DNA of 51,364 nt from Hofstenia miamia (GCA_900660155.1 CABFPE010000316.1:129330-180693), one strand, 5' to 3'. Positions 34,872 to 47,308 are shown, numbered from the stretch's first letter. A program made the numbers and translations. The notes: a model not told the origin generated them from the letters alone.

Positions 34872-36286
34872 CAATACTGGAAAAAAAATTCGGTCACCCA
34901 TGATTTGTCATAAGGGTTTCTAAGAAATGGACGCCAAAAAGTCATAGGTATTTTTTAATTAGATTTGAGGTTGCAGAAAGAGGAATTCATCAATATTGAG
35001 ACATAATTATCAATGTTTACTTTAGATCTCAAGGAGAAATGCTACAATGCTTGTAGTTAGCTAATCTTTTCGTGGAAAAAATGTATTCGGCCACTGCAGA
35101 TCAAATCAGAGAATCTGTAAAAAATTTCATTGGTTGAGGTTTTTTCAGTCTATTTATATTGAAAATGTTTAATAACAGTATTTCTTCGCCGTATATGATG
35201 CTTGGTTACATCCCTCTTGCCAACCGCGAGTTGATTATCTCCAAACATTTGGAAGGGATGAGTCAACTTAATATAGCCCGACTTGTAGAGCGACCTCAAA
35301 TTACTGTCGGGGATATCATCAGATGTTTCACTTCTGAAAACAGCATTGCCCACAAGCCAAAGTCCTGAAGATCAAAGAAGACATCCAAAACTTCCCAATC
35401 AGTTCTTATTTGCCTTTAATAGCGAAATCCCAGGGAGACTTCAGAGGAATTTCGCAAGGAATGGGCTGATGTTCACCTTGTGACAGCAAGAACTGTTCGA
35501 AACATCCTGAAGGAGTCTTCATTGGGACTTTCGTGGCATTCTTAACTTCGAAGCAAAAATTACGCCGGCTGAGGTGGGCCAATTTAATGAGAGACAATTC
35601 ATCTGAACATTGGTCTAAGTTATATTTTCAGATGAGTCAATATTTGCGCTATACTCATCGAGAAGAATGTTGATAATAAGACCAACTGGGTAGAAGTTCA
35701 GATTCTTGCCTCAACTTACTCGGGGGGGGGGGGGGGGNTTAAAAGAACTGAAGAACTTCTTCCACAATAATGGGGTTGCTATCCTTTCTTTCTTGCCTGG
35801 CCAATCTCCAGACCTCAAAATTATCGAAAATATGTGGAAAGAGGTCAAATATCAAATTGGACAGCATACTCTTCTCACTGAAGATGACCTGTGGACCGCA
35901 ATAAAGAAAGAATTTATGCAATTCCCAATAGCTTTATTGAAAGACTGTTTGCTTCAGTCCCTGATCGCCTTGAAGCTGGTATTTGCGCAAAGGGACATCC
36001 TAACAATATTAGAAGAGAGTATTGCTAAGTGCTTATAATGCATCAATTATTAATTTATCGAACTTATTTTGAATTTACTTTTTCCGGATTTGCTCATTGT
36101 TAAAATTTTTTCAGGTGGCCGAATACATTTTTTAAATACAAGTTTTCTAATTTTGATTAACAATTAGTAGCAAATTGTTATTCTACATACTTTATGGTAT
36201 TAGACATACAGATTTTCCTTTCTCAATCAAAGAAACATTTATTTATTCAAAATAGCAAGGTGGTCGAATACATATTTTCAGTATTG
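34872..36286 (+). mobile_element. Tc1-type transposon with double (IR/DR) terminal repeats
   Basis: Outer ends start CAATACTG at 34872 and, on the other strand, CAATACTG at 36286, with TA on both outer sides (34870-34871 and 36287-36288). Each end continues to a TTCGGTCACC/TTCGACCACC box. An inner repeat, AAAAAATGTATTCGGCCAC (35076-35094), has a perfect reverse complement at 36115-36133. Each end therefore has an outer and an inner copy of the TTCGGYCAC-type site, spaced about 200 bp (left) and 140 bp (right). This is the IR/DR layout known from Tc1 elements such as Sleeping Beauty. Total length is 1415 bp. Confidence 0.85.
35165..36038 (+). pseudogene. Tc1-like transposase, broken
   Basis: From ATG 35165 the frame gives an HTH region (RELIISKHLEGMSQLNIARL) and stops at 35366. 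Later fragments give FSDESIFAL with the first catalytic Asp (35631-35633) and, after a G-run with an N (35721-35738), FFHNNGVAILSFLPGQSPDL and IIENMWKEVK with the catalytic Glu (about 35824). The DNAPCH block with the second Asp is lost at the G-run, so part of the gene is missing or misassembled there. The C-terminal frame stays open to 36038. Confidence 0.85.
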
Positions 36287-36289
36287 TAT

Positions 36290-37270
36290 ATAACAGTTTA
36301 TAACCAACAAATTTATTCAATTGTAATGAATAATTTACTACAAAGCTATAGTTCTTTAATAGACCAATTAATGTTCTGCATATATCAATGCATGCTTCAA
36401 AGCAAATAAACACAAACAAGACAATATGCGTGGACGCGAATATCAATTACTAACACAAAAATGCTAGTATTGATACATAATCCATTACATTGCAAGACAT
36501 GTAATTTTTTATTCAGCATGATCAATTAATTTAGAAACATTGTATATATTCTTTAGCAATTTGCTCATAATTTTGGCAATAAAAATTTAAATTAAACAAT
36601 TCAATTTTGAATACAATTAAAAAATTATTTTGAATCAACGTAAAATATTATACAATAAAAAAGGAGCTTTAACAATTTTTAAGCAATTCTAAGTTAGTGG
36701 TGGTATTTTGCATAAATTATTCTCACATTGATTTGAGTAGACGTAATTAAAATTATGTGTAAGTTGACATTTTTCCTTTTTAAACATATTTGTATAAAGT
36801 GATGTAATTTTTAATTAGATTTGGTTGGATTTTGATTACGAAGACAACGTGTAACGTATTCATTACAAGTTCAACTAAAATTCAACGTTGCTGCAATAAA
36901 AAATGTTTATTGGGTTGATAAAAGTTAGCAGTTTTGTAAAACCCAATCTAGATTATTGTGCATAACAATGAATTTTGTTGATTAAAATTGTGGACATTAA
37001 GTTTTCAAATCATAATTGCCATTAACTTCATTGTCATTCCATTGTGGTAAACACAATATCGTACATAATAGCATATTTGAAAAATTCGTCTACAGATAAT
37101 TGAGTATGAAATGCGGGCTAGGCCTTTTACAAGTATATTTGAAAATTAACATGAAAATTCTATGCGATGAATAAACTCAAATCAAAATAAAAATGATAAA
37201 ACAAAAATGAATACAATCAAAACTAGCATCACGAATAAAAGCAAAAGGATAAAGAGTACCAGAAACAGAG
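36290..37270. other. Intergenic, no gene seen
   Basis: AT-rich spacer without a supportable feature. Confidence 0.4.
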
Positions 37271-37274
37271 CAAA

Positions 37275-37990
37275 CTAAAAAAAAGACTTATCAAATATTC
37301 TCCGTGGATATTTGTTTACAAAGGCTTTACAAATTTCGTCTGTTTGGCATTCTATGTCGTGGTAAATGTTCAAAAAGACGAGATCTGCGAGGCGTTTTGT
37401 TGTCATGGCTGAGCGCAAGCAAGTTAGTAGCCGCCAAATGGTGTAGAAAACTCGCTCCGCTTCCACGCTTCCTAGTGGTAAAATGGCGAGAATGCACAGA
37501 ATTTCAAATATATTGGGATAACAATCTTTGTCTGTTTCAATTATTACCGAGCAGACAGACGCATCTGCCATTATATTTTGGCGCTGATTTTCACGGTAAA
37601 TCTTTCATCTACGAAGGTCTATTGTTAAAGAATGTTCAGTAGGAATATCGCATCTGTATTTCTCGCACAATTGTGACGAACACTCAGCAAGCTCGTCATT
37701 GCTGAGGGTAACGATGACATCCGGCATCAATGAGAACAAATCGAGGAATGATTATGAATCTTGGAAGCGATCACTTATTTGCCAAATTATGTCATGAAGT
37801 AGTGGAATTGCAATCGTATTTCTGTAGTAATCGAACGGGGTTGAAACAGAGTTTGTGTTGCTCAAAGATTGTCTAGAACAGACACGTGGGGTGAAACTTC
37901 AATGTTTAACTTGGAAGGCGATTACCACCATATTGTGTAGAACTATAGTTATGTAGTAATTTCAAGGGAATTCGTACTATCATTTCATGA
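37275..37990 (-). pseudogene. hAT transposase C-terminal half with dimerisation domain (ZMYM1-like)
   Basis: Read on the minus strand: CSRQSLSNTNSVSTPFDYY, then RNTIAIPLLHDIIWQISDRF (about 37880-37775) and DLFSLMPDVIV (about 37735). After a stop, the open frame 37571-37275 carries the hATC dimerisation domain: YPNIFEILCILAILPLGSVE, AERVF, then RLADLVFLNIYHDI and a closing KYPRRIF. It is the half missing from the copy at 31902-33651 but lies in the opposite orientation, so it comes from another insertion. It has at least two in-frame stops. Confidence 0.9.
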
Positions 37991-38029
37991 TTTAGAGCAA
38001 AAACCCACTTGAAAGGGCCATCTCAGTGC

Positions 38030-38880
38030 TGAAAATGGTCAGAAATGTTTATTGGTAACCAGCAACCGGCTGTGTTAAGCACTTCCTCTTTATCGGCCGC
38101 TTAACCGGTGGCCGGTCAATTTTTTCCATACATGTAAATTGTAAACTAAACAAATTTGTTGACAAAATAATATTCATTGTATTTTTATATATTATTATTT
38201 ATTAAAACATTACTTATATTATTGTGGTATATTTTTGTATTTATTATTTCAATAAAATCTTACGCTGCTTGCATCATGTAAAATATCAATAAACAAATTC
38301 ATGTTTTTAATTTTTTACAAATACTTGTTAATATGCGGTGCTCTTATAAGTGTTCCCGTGGGCATTATTTTGCAGCCCATACCCTCAAGGGGAAACCCAC
38401 AGAAAACCAACGGAACCTGCAAATTTGTTGAACAAACCAATGAAAAACACATAGCCTCAGATTTGATATCTGACCCGACCCATACCCGTATTGGAAATGC
38501 TCAGCCCGTCTCTAAAGCCGTTTCCAAATTTAAAAAGCAAGTTTGACAGTATAAAAGCCCATACATGATTTTAAATTTTCGAACAATATATTAATGGAAT
38601 TTAATATAACAAAGCTAACATTTAAAGGTACAATCACCTGCAATTATTAATCGTGAATTATATTAGACAGCATTGTTGAATGAAAAAATATTTGCTTAGT
38701 TTCCCAAAATATGAGACATTTTTAGTAGTTAGACTGGTAATAAAACGGTTCACTTAGCTGGTCAGCATGTCTAATCGGTAACTGGTAGATATCGGTACCG
38801 GTTACTGTTTATCGGGCAACCGGCACCGTTTGATCGGTGACCGGTTGCAGCATAGGGTCACCTGTGCTAACGAGGTAACT
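38030..38880. repeat. Region bounded by ACCGGT-rich arms
   Basis: Dense ACCGG/CCGGT words occur at 38055-38120 and again at 38745-38852 (TACCGGTTAC, GCAACCGGCACCG, GGTGACCGGTTGC), with ordinary AT-rich DNA between. The right arm, read on the minus strand from about 38872, starts TAGCACAGGTGACCC, which resembles a hAT terminus. A matching left terminus was not found. Confidence 0.35.
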
Positions 38881-41800
38881 TTTAGAAATGACTAGAAAGT
38901 GAAATTTTAAAAAATATCCAATCTTAATCGTGTACTCGGCAGGGAGAGGTTACCAACGTAAAATCAATCAACTCTAGCGCTTTGATATTAGTTATACTCG
39001 TTCGCTAGATAACTGCACTTCAATGGCCAGAACGAAATTTTAGAAAAAAAGGTTCTTCAATCATAAAATTGTAGGTATTTTTACAATTAGGCAAACATAC
39101 AATGTACTATTCATTTTACCTCAGTAAGGTATAGAAAATAAACCTGGGTTCACACCAGTTGAAGCAGAGTTTGAATGCAACTTTAGGTCTCCAATGCAAT
39201 CCCACGCACAACCTAAGCATATTGCTAAATCTAATGTTAATTATAGAGGATGCGAAATTATAATATTGCAACCTTGACTTTAGATAACCTTTTTGAGGAA
39301 ATATAATACTCAGTCTCTGGGCCCACCTTAGGCCAAATGCCAACGAAACACTAATTAAAGCAATAAGAATACCAACCCCATGTCTGATTGATTGATTCAC
39401 TACGAACTCACGCACCTGCAGTCGACTGGACTCGACGCAAAAATTCTTATACATAAATTTTGAATCGAGTAAGGGCACCATAAATTTCTCATAAACTATA
39501 GCTTAAAGTTAGAACCCGTTTTGTAGACATTCTCTCACAAATTTCGCCAAACCTATTACGAAATTTGGAAATCCTGCGAATTGGACAAACCTAAGGGTTG
39601 ACGTGCTTTGCTGTTATATAGGGTGAAAATTGATCATGAAGTAAATTAAAATATTAACTGTTTCCAATGGAAACTCCAATTTTTCAAAAACTTTCTAATT
39701 CTTCACATGCCTAGTTTTCAGATAATATGGTATCTAAAACCCATGCAGCAACAACTACCGTAACGACTTTGTTTCTGTCAATAGATCATCCAAGTCCTGT
39801 CCAAATGCACCATGCGTAAAACCAGAAGTCTTTGCACTATAAGTTTCGCGACTAAGAAATTAAAACGAATCAGAAGACTGCTCTATATTCAGTGGTACTT
39901 TAAAATTTTTTTTTAGAAACTATGATATATTTTAAAAAAGTTCTGCTTTGTTAAAGGTAAGAAAATATTATTTGTAAAGAATTTAGATCACTTGTATCCA
40001 GGTTGGTCGCTGAATGGTCTTGAGTTTGAATGATTCGAAAACTTGAATCAATATTTTTGTTGGGATTTTAGTTTACTGATTTCGCAATCAAATGTGAATT
40101 TATTCTTGTTGTCTTTAACCAAACAAGCTGCCTCCCATGCATATCCCATTTCTGTAACATGGAAGAGTTGAATTTCAGGTCCAAACCCAGTTAATGCTGT
40201 TTATTCCTACACAAAAAATAAATGTATACTTTGAAGCCATTTTCAACTATTCAGTTTCAAAACATTTGAATTCAGATTTTATTATATTTTAAAGAAGCAA
40301 ACAATTCAGTTACGCTTCAATTTAAACTGAGACTAGTCAGGAAAATAGACCAACAATACATTTAATAATCAGTTTATAATGATTAGGGGCGGATTACAGA
40401 AAAAAAATTTACTTGAGCCCACAAAGTATTGAATTTGTAATTTTTAAGTTCATCGCTATGCACGAACTTCACACATTTACTGACTCCAAAAAAGGAAATA
40501 TGAAATTTGTGCAATTTTTTCACAATTTGTTTTCCAATTTTCAAATTACGCTTTAATAATAGCATGTTGTGTTTTTGAAAGATTTTTGTATTATGCGCTC
40601 CAAAATAGGCCAATTTTAGTGTGCATTTTCAATGGCATAAGATTAAGAAAATTACAAATTTGTGACCTAATGGTTGAATGTGTGTTTACTCGTCAAATGC
40701 AATCAATATTGTTAAATATGTTGCTAAAATTCAAGAAATTCAACTAACCCAATAATGTAAAATTCGTGCAAAATCAATAAATTTTAAAATTAAGAAAATT
40801 GTGTTGATTTTTGATATTTCACACAAATTGGGATTTTTGGAGTAGGTGCATGGTGTTCACTTGGTATATAAATTAGGTCAAAACCATACAAACACTGATT
40901 GAGAAATAGTTTCCCAAACATGGTCTACTCTAATGACATCAATCAGCGGTTAAAATAAACGCAAAATTTTGCATTTACTATTGGATCTTGTCATAGATTT
41001 AGACTTAATAAATATAAAAAAACAAAGATATTGCTATATAAAATTATTAATTCCATACAATCTAATATATAAACTGAGCCCATAGTCTTAAATACGCAGA
41101 ATAGTATGGCCTTAAATTGTATCATTTAAAATATTCGAATTTTAATATATATGTAAAATCATAATTAAAAACTAACAAAAGGTTATAAACTGACAAAATA
41201 TGTTTTCTATTTTATCAGAAATAGCTGAAGAATTCCAAATAAACATAGAGCCTAAAATGGACAGATAGAAATTTGGCTACATCGTATTTAATATGTAATT
41301 GCATTCGCAAGGCAATCACTTATTAATTAGTGTTTCAACCAAATACAATTTGTACAATATATTACAATTAACAGTTTGATTTGTATTCACCAATTGTAGC
41401 TGCAGCGAATTACATTGTAATTTACATCATCACAATTTTATACAATGGCATTAACATCTGAGCATTATATTGTAGATATGCAGTGACGACAACTCGAGGC
41501 TTAGTAGAACACAAGCTCCCTTTTTTGAAAATTACATTTTTTGCATTCGATGCAATTTGTTTTTTAATTTTCTACTCTCGAATATATTGAAATTATATAA
41601 TAAATTAATTACTATAATTATTGCAACATTTAAGAAAATTTTATGATTATTCTGCTAGTAATTTAAAAATGGGATTTCGCAACAGTCGTTACTGGAATTA
41701 CATCAATTCCTAGAATAATATGCATGTTTCAATTATTTTATTATATCTAGGTAAAATCTATTGACAGCAAACTGAAGTTTTCAGCAATTTCAGGAAAATC

Positions 41801-42865
41801 AGAATGATCTTTCCAAAATTTGATGAATGAATTTTAGAAATCAAAAATTTACATTATCACATCAAGCAAATGTATTACATTCCTTCAAAAATAATATAAA
41901 TTTTGCAAAACAAGAATTTTTTAGTTTATTTCATATTTGAAGAAGTTGAATAACAATTCAAAATCTCTCTGCAAAAGAACCTGAAAAAATAAATTAGTTA
42001 ATTCCACTTAATGGAACCACGCAATTTTGTCGCATGCTTAGTATAAATAATGGAATAAATTTAATCAGAACAACTTCCATAATGCAATAACTTATTGGAA
42101 TGTTAGACTATAGTGCATATTACATTCTCCTCTTGTCAATACATATAAATAATTATATATTATTTCAAAGCTATGTTAACGGACCTAAATTATATTTTTC
42201 TCAAAATATATTAAATTTACATTTCAAATAATTTCTGTGAACTGAAAATAATACATGAATAATTTCTCAGAAAAATCGACTTAGCATCGTTTGGAAAAGA
42301 TCAATACCAAAACAAATTTTGAAAACTTAATTTCACTTGAAAGTTGAATTTCTGTGTAACGGACCTACACATAAACTATGAAGAAAAGAAGCTTAAAATG
42401 AATATTGTAATAAACCAACTCAATAGCAATCTATTCACAAGTGTAGTCGTGCTTACACTAAGCCCATTATGGCGCACCAGAAAAAAAATTTACGTTTTGA
42501 TCTAAAAGATAATCCTACGAGTATTTCAATAATATAAACCAAAATAATCCATTATCTTAATATCTTGAATGCTTGCATTGATTGAAAATATTTTCATCAT
42601 AAAAACATGCATTGCTTTGCAAGTTGATGAGAAACATTTTTTCACACGGTTGATAATTTTATTGAATTGACTAACTGCGTGCTTTTTCATAAAAAAAATT
42701 TAAACTAAAATGTAATGGCAAGACATAATTTGTCGCTTTTTCAAACAGGATATATTTTGACGGTTGTTTCCTTAAGTTTTACCAATTGGATTCGGGTGCA
42801 GAATTTTATATGAGAGGATGAGAACAATATTTACTCAAAGTAATTATTGACAAATATTTATTTTC
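38881..42865. other. Intergenic, no confident gene
   Basis: About 4 kb of AT-rich DNA. The longest ORF (39116-39481, minus, 121 codons) is moderately basic and hydrophobic and matches nothing I recognise. The 76-codon ORF at 40383-40613 (minus) is also unsupported. Confidence 0.4.
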
Positions 42866-42869
42866 TGTT

Positions 42870-43247
42870 CGATCCTGCAAATGCGCATACATTACATTTG
42901 AAATTAAAAAATACAATTTTGAAAATAGGTTTTATATCTACAGAATCTTAGGGATTACCTTCAGAGAGAATTTATTCAAAAACTAAAAGCATGTGCAAAT
43001 GGCATCTTTGTACCAAATTCCCCACTGAAAACTATTGCTTACAAGAACTAATGAGACCTGACTTATGTACAGAANCGATCCTGCAAATGCGCATACATTA
43101 CATTAGAAATTAAAAAAATACAATTTTGAAAATAGGTTTTATTACCTACGGAGGAAATTTTTTCAAAAACTAAAAGCATGTGCAAATGGAATCTTTGTGC
43201 CAAATTCCCCACTGAAAACTATTGCTTACAGGAACTAATGTACAGAA
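42870..43247. repeat. Second diverged duplicate joined at a single N
   Basis: Unit 1 (42870-43074) and unit 2 (43076-43247) both start CGATCCTGCAAATGCGCATA and end GTACAGAA. They differ by substitutions and by deletions of roughly 10-20 bp, and meet at one N (43075). This is the same signature as at 27935. Confidence 0.85.
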
Positions 43248-43379
43248 GATAACCTGTTCTTTACCCAGATGCAATACAATAATGTCATGCCAGTAACAAA
43301 TAACGAATTGATAATACATAAAACTATTTATACTTGAGCCTCAATTTCAATAATTGCCGATCCTGTTACGCCCACTTAA

Positions 43380-44480
43380 GTTTCGAGTGAAAGAGAGAAA
43401 GGGAGAAAGGTTGTGCAAGCAAATGCGGAGTTAATTGATGCGTCGGGTAATTATAACAAAGTCGAGGATGAAGAATTTCAACACGACTTTCTTAGATATA
43501 TTTTGGATGGGTTTTCTTGAGAAAACGGCTGCATAATCGACTGCGAGAACAGAACCGCCACACTGAACGATATGATAAGTTTGTCTCCGAGCCATTCAAG
43601 CAACTGTCAGACAAAATGATTGAGTTAAGATCAGCTAGAGACGTGATGATTGAACGTCAAAATTGGAGAATGATGGAGTTGCAGAATTCCAATATACGGA
43701 GCGTTGACATCCAAATTTAAAACTAAGGGCAGCAAAACGAAGTGTCTGCTATTCAATGCAAACATTTGTACCTTAAATGAGACAAATGCAGGGAGTAATA
43801 ATAAGTAATTTCGATAAATATATCACGCTAAAGAGCAAGCAGGTACGAGTGACAGCTATTCCGTTGCTACAAAGAAAGTGAGCAAAATGGTGTTAATTTT
43901 CCAAAACAACTAAAAAACATGAAGGAGTATCACAATCTTAAGGAGATGAGAGTAGGAAGATTTGAAAGAATGAATTGAACCAATTAAGAAATGTCCTGAG
44001 AAAAAATTCCACGACCTTTAACTATGGAACAATCAATGTGGGTAAAGCCACAGGTGAGTCGCATTCCATTGAATCAAATCGGAGAAATAAATCCAATTGC
44101 CAGTGAGACTATCACCCAAGTTTCAAAAACAACAATGTGAAAAGATGATTAACAAGGCCTAGAAAGAGCCATTATGCTGTTCCCACTGTTTTCATTCAAC
44201 AAGGAGATAAGTTCCACCTATGTATCGACTATCGCAAATTAAACGATGTAATCATTAAGTATGCATAACCGCTACCTTATTTTGAGGTTGTGCTATACGA
44301 GGCCAGTAAATTTAAGTATTTCACAAGTCTTGACCTTTGCAAGGTTTACTGACAGGTGACAATAAACACAGATGACGTAAGAAACATTGTTTATAACTGC
44401 TAACAGTTTATTTGAGCGGTGACACATGGCCTATGGTCTATGCAAGGCCCGCTACATTCCAGACATATTTTGTCAATATA
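43380..44480 (+). pseudogene. Ty3/gypsy-type LTR retrotransposon remnant (pol RT)
   Basis: The RT start is readable at 44180-44480: SPTVFIQQGDKFHLCIDYRK then LND, then PLPYFEVV, KYFTSLDLCKVY with a stop, QVTINTDD, and finally the degenerate equivalent of FGLCNAPATFQ (HGLWSMQGPLHS). These are the first RT motifs of Ty3/gypsy polyproteins, in order. The preceding 200 bp (IPLNQIGEINPIASETITQV) occupies the usual linker position. A 67-codon ORF (43517-43720, rich in charged residues) may be a gag trace, but that is weak. The catalytic YxDD part is gone; the copy ends in an AT microsatellite (44478-44532). No LTRs were found. Confidence 0.7.
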
Positions 44481-44498
44481 TATATATATATTATATAT

Positions 44499-44532
<34 letters not shown>
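44478..44532. repeat. (TA)n microsatellite
   Basis: Near-pure TA tract that ends the gypsy remnant. Confidence 0.9.
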
Positions 44533-44534
<2 letters not shown>

Positions 44535-45630
44535 CACAGCACATATTAAACGTTTTCGATTTTAAAAATCATCGTATTTATTGGTAGTTAAATTGACAAA
44601 TAAACACCTACATCAGTCTTAAATTTACAAATCATCCATTATTTACATTGGTTTTAGATTCATAGATACAAAATTACATTGGTCTTAAGCTATGGGTCTG
44701 TTACGAAATTCGAAAATCTGTCGAATGCACAATAAATACTTTCATAGAGTGCCAAAATTTTCCTTGAGTACATATTTATTAAGATTTTTTATCACTGAAT
44801 CCTTAAGCTATATCATCTTAAAATATATATGTTTTTTAAAGTTCACAGAAACTTTGTATTCAAGAAAGTTTTTTTAAGAAAAATCTGTCAGGCGTATTCG
44901 ATAGATTTGGATAATTTTCAAAGTCACTTATTCAAATCTATAGAAAATATGTAATATAAGTGAAAACAAACATATACGTTCATTTCTTCGGGGTATTGGC
45001 ATATACTGTGAAAAAATAAAGTTTATCTGATTAGCTTTACTATCTCAAATTGCTCCTGGACAAATAGTAGGCTACCTATTGGATGTACACTATCGAACGC
45101 ACACAATATATATATATATATACAAATATAAAGTATCAAAAATCTACTTCCTATGTATAAGCAATTATGAAGAATGTCTTGCTCCATCCCAGTATAGGAC
45201 TATGAATTCCTATTGCTCTTATATTCTCTAGATATCACATCATGTCTATCTTATGTATGTCTTACAGATTCTGTGAAGATGATTATTTCTACCAAAAATG
45301 AAACAAATTAACTACAGAAAATCCCAAAGATATTTTAGAGGGCTTATTTAGTCCTTACAGAGTAATGTTGTTGTTTATTAATTAAAATTTCAATAAAATA
45401 CCATTGAAATAAATACGAAAATAGTTTGTTTGTATACTTCACAGAAGTTATTGGTACCCTATTTTATTTTGAAAAGATAATATTGATTAAAATAATTATT
45501 ACTGGATTTTATTTATAGAGGAAGCATTAAAATGATTTGAATAAATGCGCAATTTTTTTTTATAAACAGGCATTGTATACAATATGTACACAATCTATAA
45601 CAACACAGAGAATATGCATAATAACAAATG
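44533..45630. other. Intergenic, no gene seen
   Basis: AT-rich sequence with a short TA tract near 45108-45121. Confidence 0.4.
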
Positions 45631-45639
45631 CTATTCATG

Positions 45640-46440
45640 GAAGCAGGTTTCATGAAACCACATATCGCAAGCTGGGCAACACAACCACTCACATTCTAAA
45701 GAAAACAATAACCGCAAGTGTTATCATCCACAGAAACCTCCTGGTGTTCACAAGCCATTGAATCACTTGGTCGGCGAGAATATTGCTTGCGAAAGCTCAA
45801 AATTATGTTAGCAACAAATTCCTTTCTTATTAAAGGTAATAGTGCCTTTGATGGATGGCGCCAATTGAATTTCTTCAGGCTCTTTTAAATCATCTTCTTT
45901 TAAGAGAAATAATGTTTTGACGGATGGGACAAGGACTTTTGCATGATAAGGAAACTCACGGGGTGGATTTATAACCTTTTCTTAGACTTTTGACATTATG
46001 AAGTATCACGCGTTTTATTGTGCCACCAATTTCATCTATTGGACATTTGCCATGATGGGATTCAGAAAAGTGCCATTCAATATCAACCGTTCTGTCAAAG
46101 TAAGCCAAGAAAATAAACACATATTTTGAGGAGAATTGGGCTGAGCAACCATCACTCCAAACAGCAACTTAGTTCATATCAAGACCAACTATGTCCTTCA
46201 TTGTGTTATATACGACAGATATGCAGGAAAAGCAGAAATTCTTGAATGATCACTAGATTCCTTGATGACTACAAACGACACCTTTTCAAAAGAATGAGTC
46301 CTGTGATTAATATGGTATCCACATGCAGGAAATATACTAAATAAGTCTTTACCAAAATAGGCACTTTGTATTTCATATTGTTGTGAGTTTATATAACTCT
46401 CACTATAATCCAAGTGAAGGATTATCTCACCAGCTCTTCA
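45640..46440 (-). pseudogene. DDE-like transposon protein with C-terminal zinc finger (unnamed family)
   Basis: Read on the minus strand: IILHLDYSESYINSQQYEIQ (46425-46365), SFVVIKESSDHSRIS (about 46275), VAVWSDGCSAQFSSKYVF (about 46165-46115), WHFSESHHGKCPIDEIGGTI then KR (about 46083-46015), then LFLLKEDDLKEPEE (about 45900). After this, with one frameshift, come CGYC and CCPACDMWFHETC (45715-45640), a WxxCxxCxxWxHxxC zinc finger like a PHD end. The DY(S/A)E, WSDG and HGK.P.D.IGG blocks in this order occur in a multicopy family of invertebrates that I cannot name. Acidic residues in the first two blocks suit an RNase H-like DDE core. Stops and shifts make it a pseudogene. Confidence 0.6.
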
Positions 46441-46756
46441 TGCTGCTGTATGATATTATTAGGATTCCTTTAATTCATTACAAAATTGGCTACGCACATA
46501 TGCTAATATTATAAATTCGCCTGTTGCCGTTTTCTATATATGTGATCCTTCAACATCAGAACAGAATCATTTCATTTCTCCAATGCATCCCCAAGTGATA
46601 AAACTTCCTGTACTTTTTGTTTGCGATCATTCGTTTTCCAAGAATAGAAAGTGATAACAATATGATTTTCAACTATTTGAAGAATCTATCAGACCAGGCC
46701 TATTATGAATTACAGACTCCTGTTATGCAGTACTTACTGCATGAATCACAAGAGTA

Positions 46757-46966
46757 TCATCTAGCAGCATGAGTAATCAAAGTTGATAAATTATTCTCAT
46801 AGGCTGTCACAATATAATTGTTTCTTCGAGTTCGCACCTGGTCAACACCAAGTGACTGAGAAAATGCGATGATTGAAGTAACAGGATTGCCAACAGTCAA
46901 ATCTGCATGATTCATCACAAAGGAGAAAGCTTCTGTCCTAAGTGTCATTGCACATGTCCAATTCAT
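46757..46966 (-). CDS. Unrecognised 69-codon ORF upstream of the DDE-like remnant
   Basis: A balanced composition (SFVMNHADLTVGNPVTSIIA) and the same strand as the DDE-like remnant 320 bp further on. It may be an N-terminal part of that element, but no motif confirms this. Confidence 0.25.
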   Translation of the reverse strand: MNWTCAMTLRTEAFSFVMNHADLTVGNPVTSIIAFSQSLGVDQVRTRRNNYIVTAYENNLSTLITHAAR

Positions 46967-47136
46967 ATCACCCTCTATATATCCATATGTTAATGTTAAT
47001 ATGGCAGTGTCAGTGGTGAGAAATACTGAGAAAATAATACTTTGTGTACGTCTGATAGATTTTAGAGAAAAAACTTTAGAAGCAAAATTCTCAAGAAATA
47101 CATGCTTGCCAAAAGTTTTATTTTCATAAATTTATT

Positions 47137-47144
<8 letters not shown>

Positions 47145-47174
<30 letters not shown>

Positions 47175-47184
47175 TATATATATN
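47145..47184. repeat. (TA)n microsatellite with an N
   Basis: TA tract with an N at 47184. The small ORFs through it are chance. Confidence 0.9.
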
Positions 47185-47308
47185 CCAAAAATTTATCTCA
47201 TGTACGGTGATGTGTTTGGGAAGCCATAATTTTGTCAATGAGCGTAGATTCATTAAACTTCTTGCTCAGAAAGTTTGCGCATGAGCTACATTACCATATT
47301 ATCATTAC

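Noticed and set aside
37304..37642. 112-codon plus-strand ORF
   Set aside because: It is antisense to the hAT dimerisation domain on the minus strand.
39116..39481. 121-codon minus-strand ORF as a gene
   Set aside because: Open by length only; no motif, no neighbours and no sign of selection visible.
44478..44532. Long TA and TAA tracts as regulatory elements or origins
   Set aside because: Simple microsatellites of the kind scattered through the whole window.
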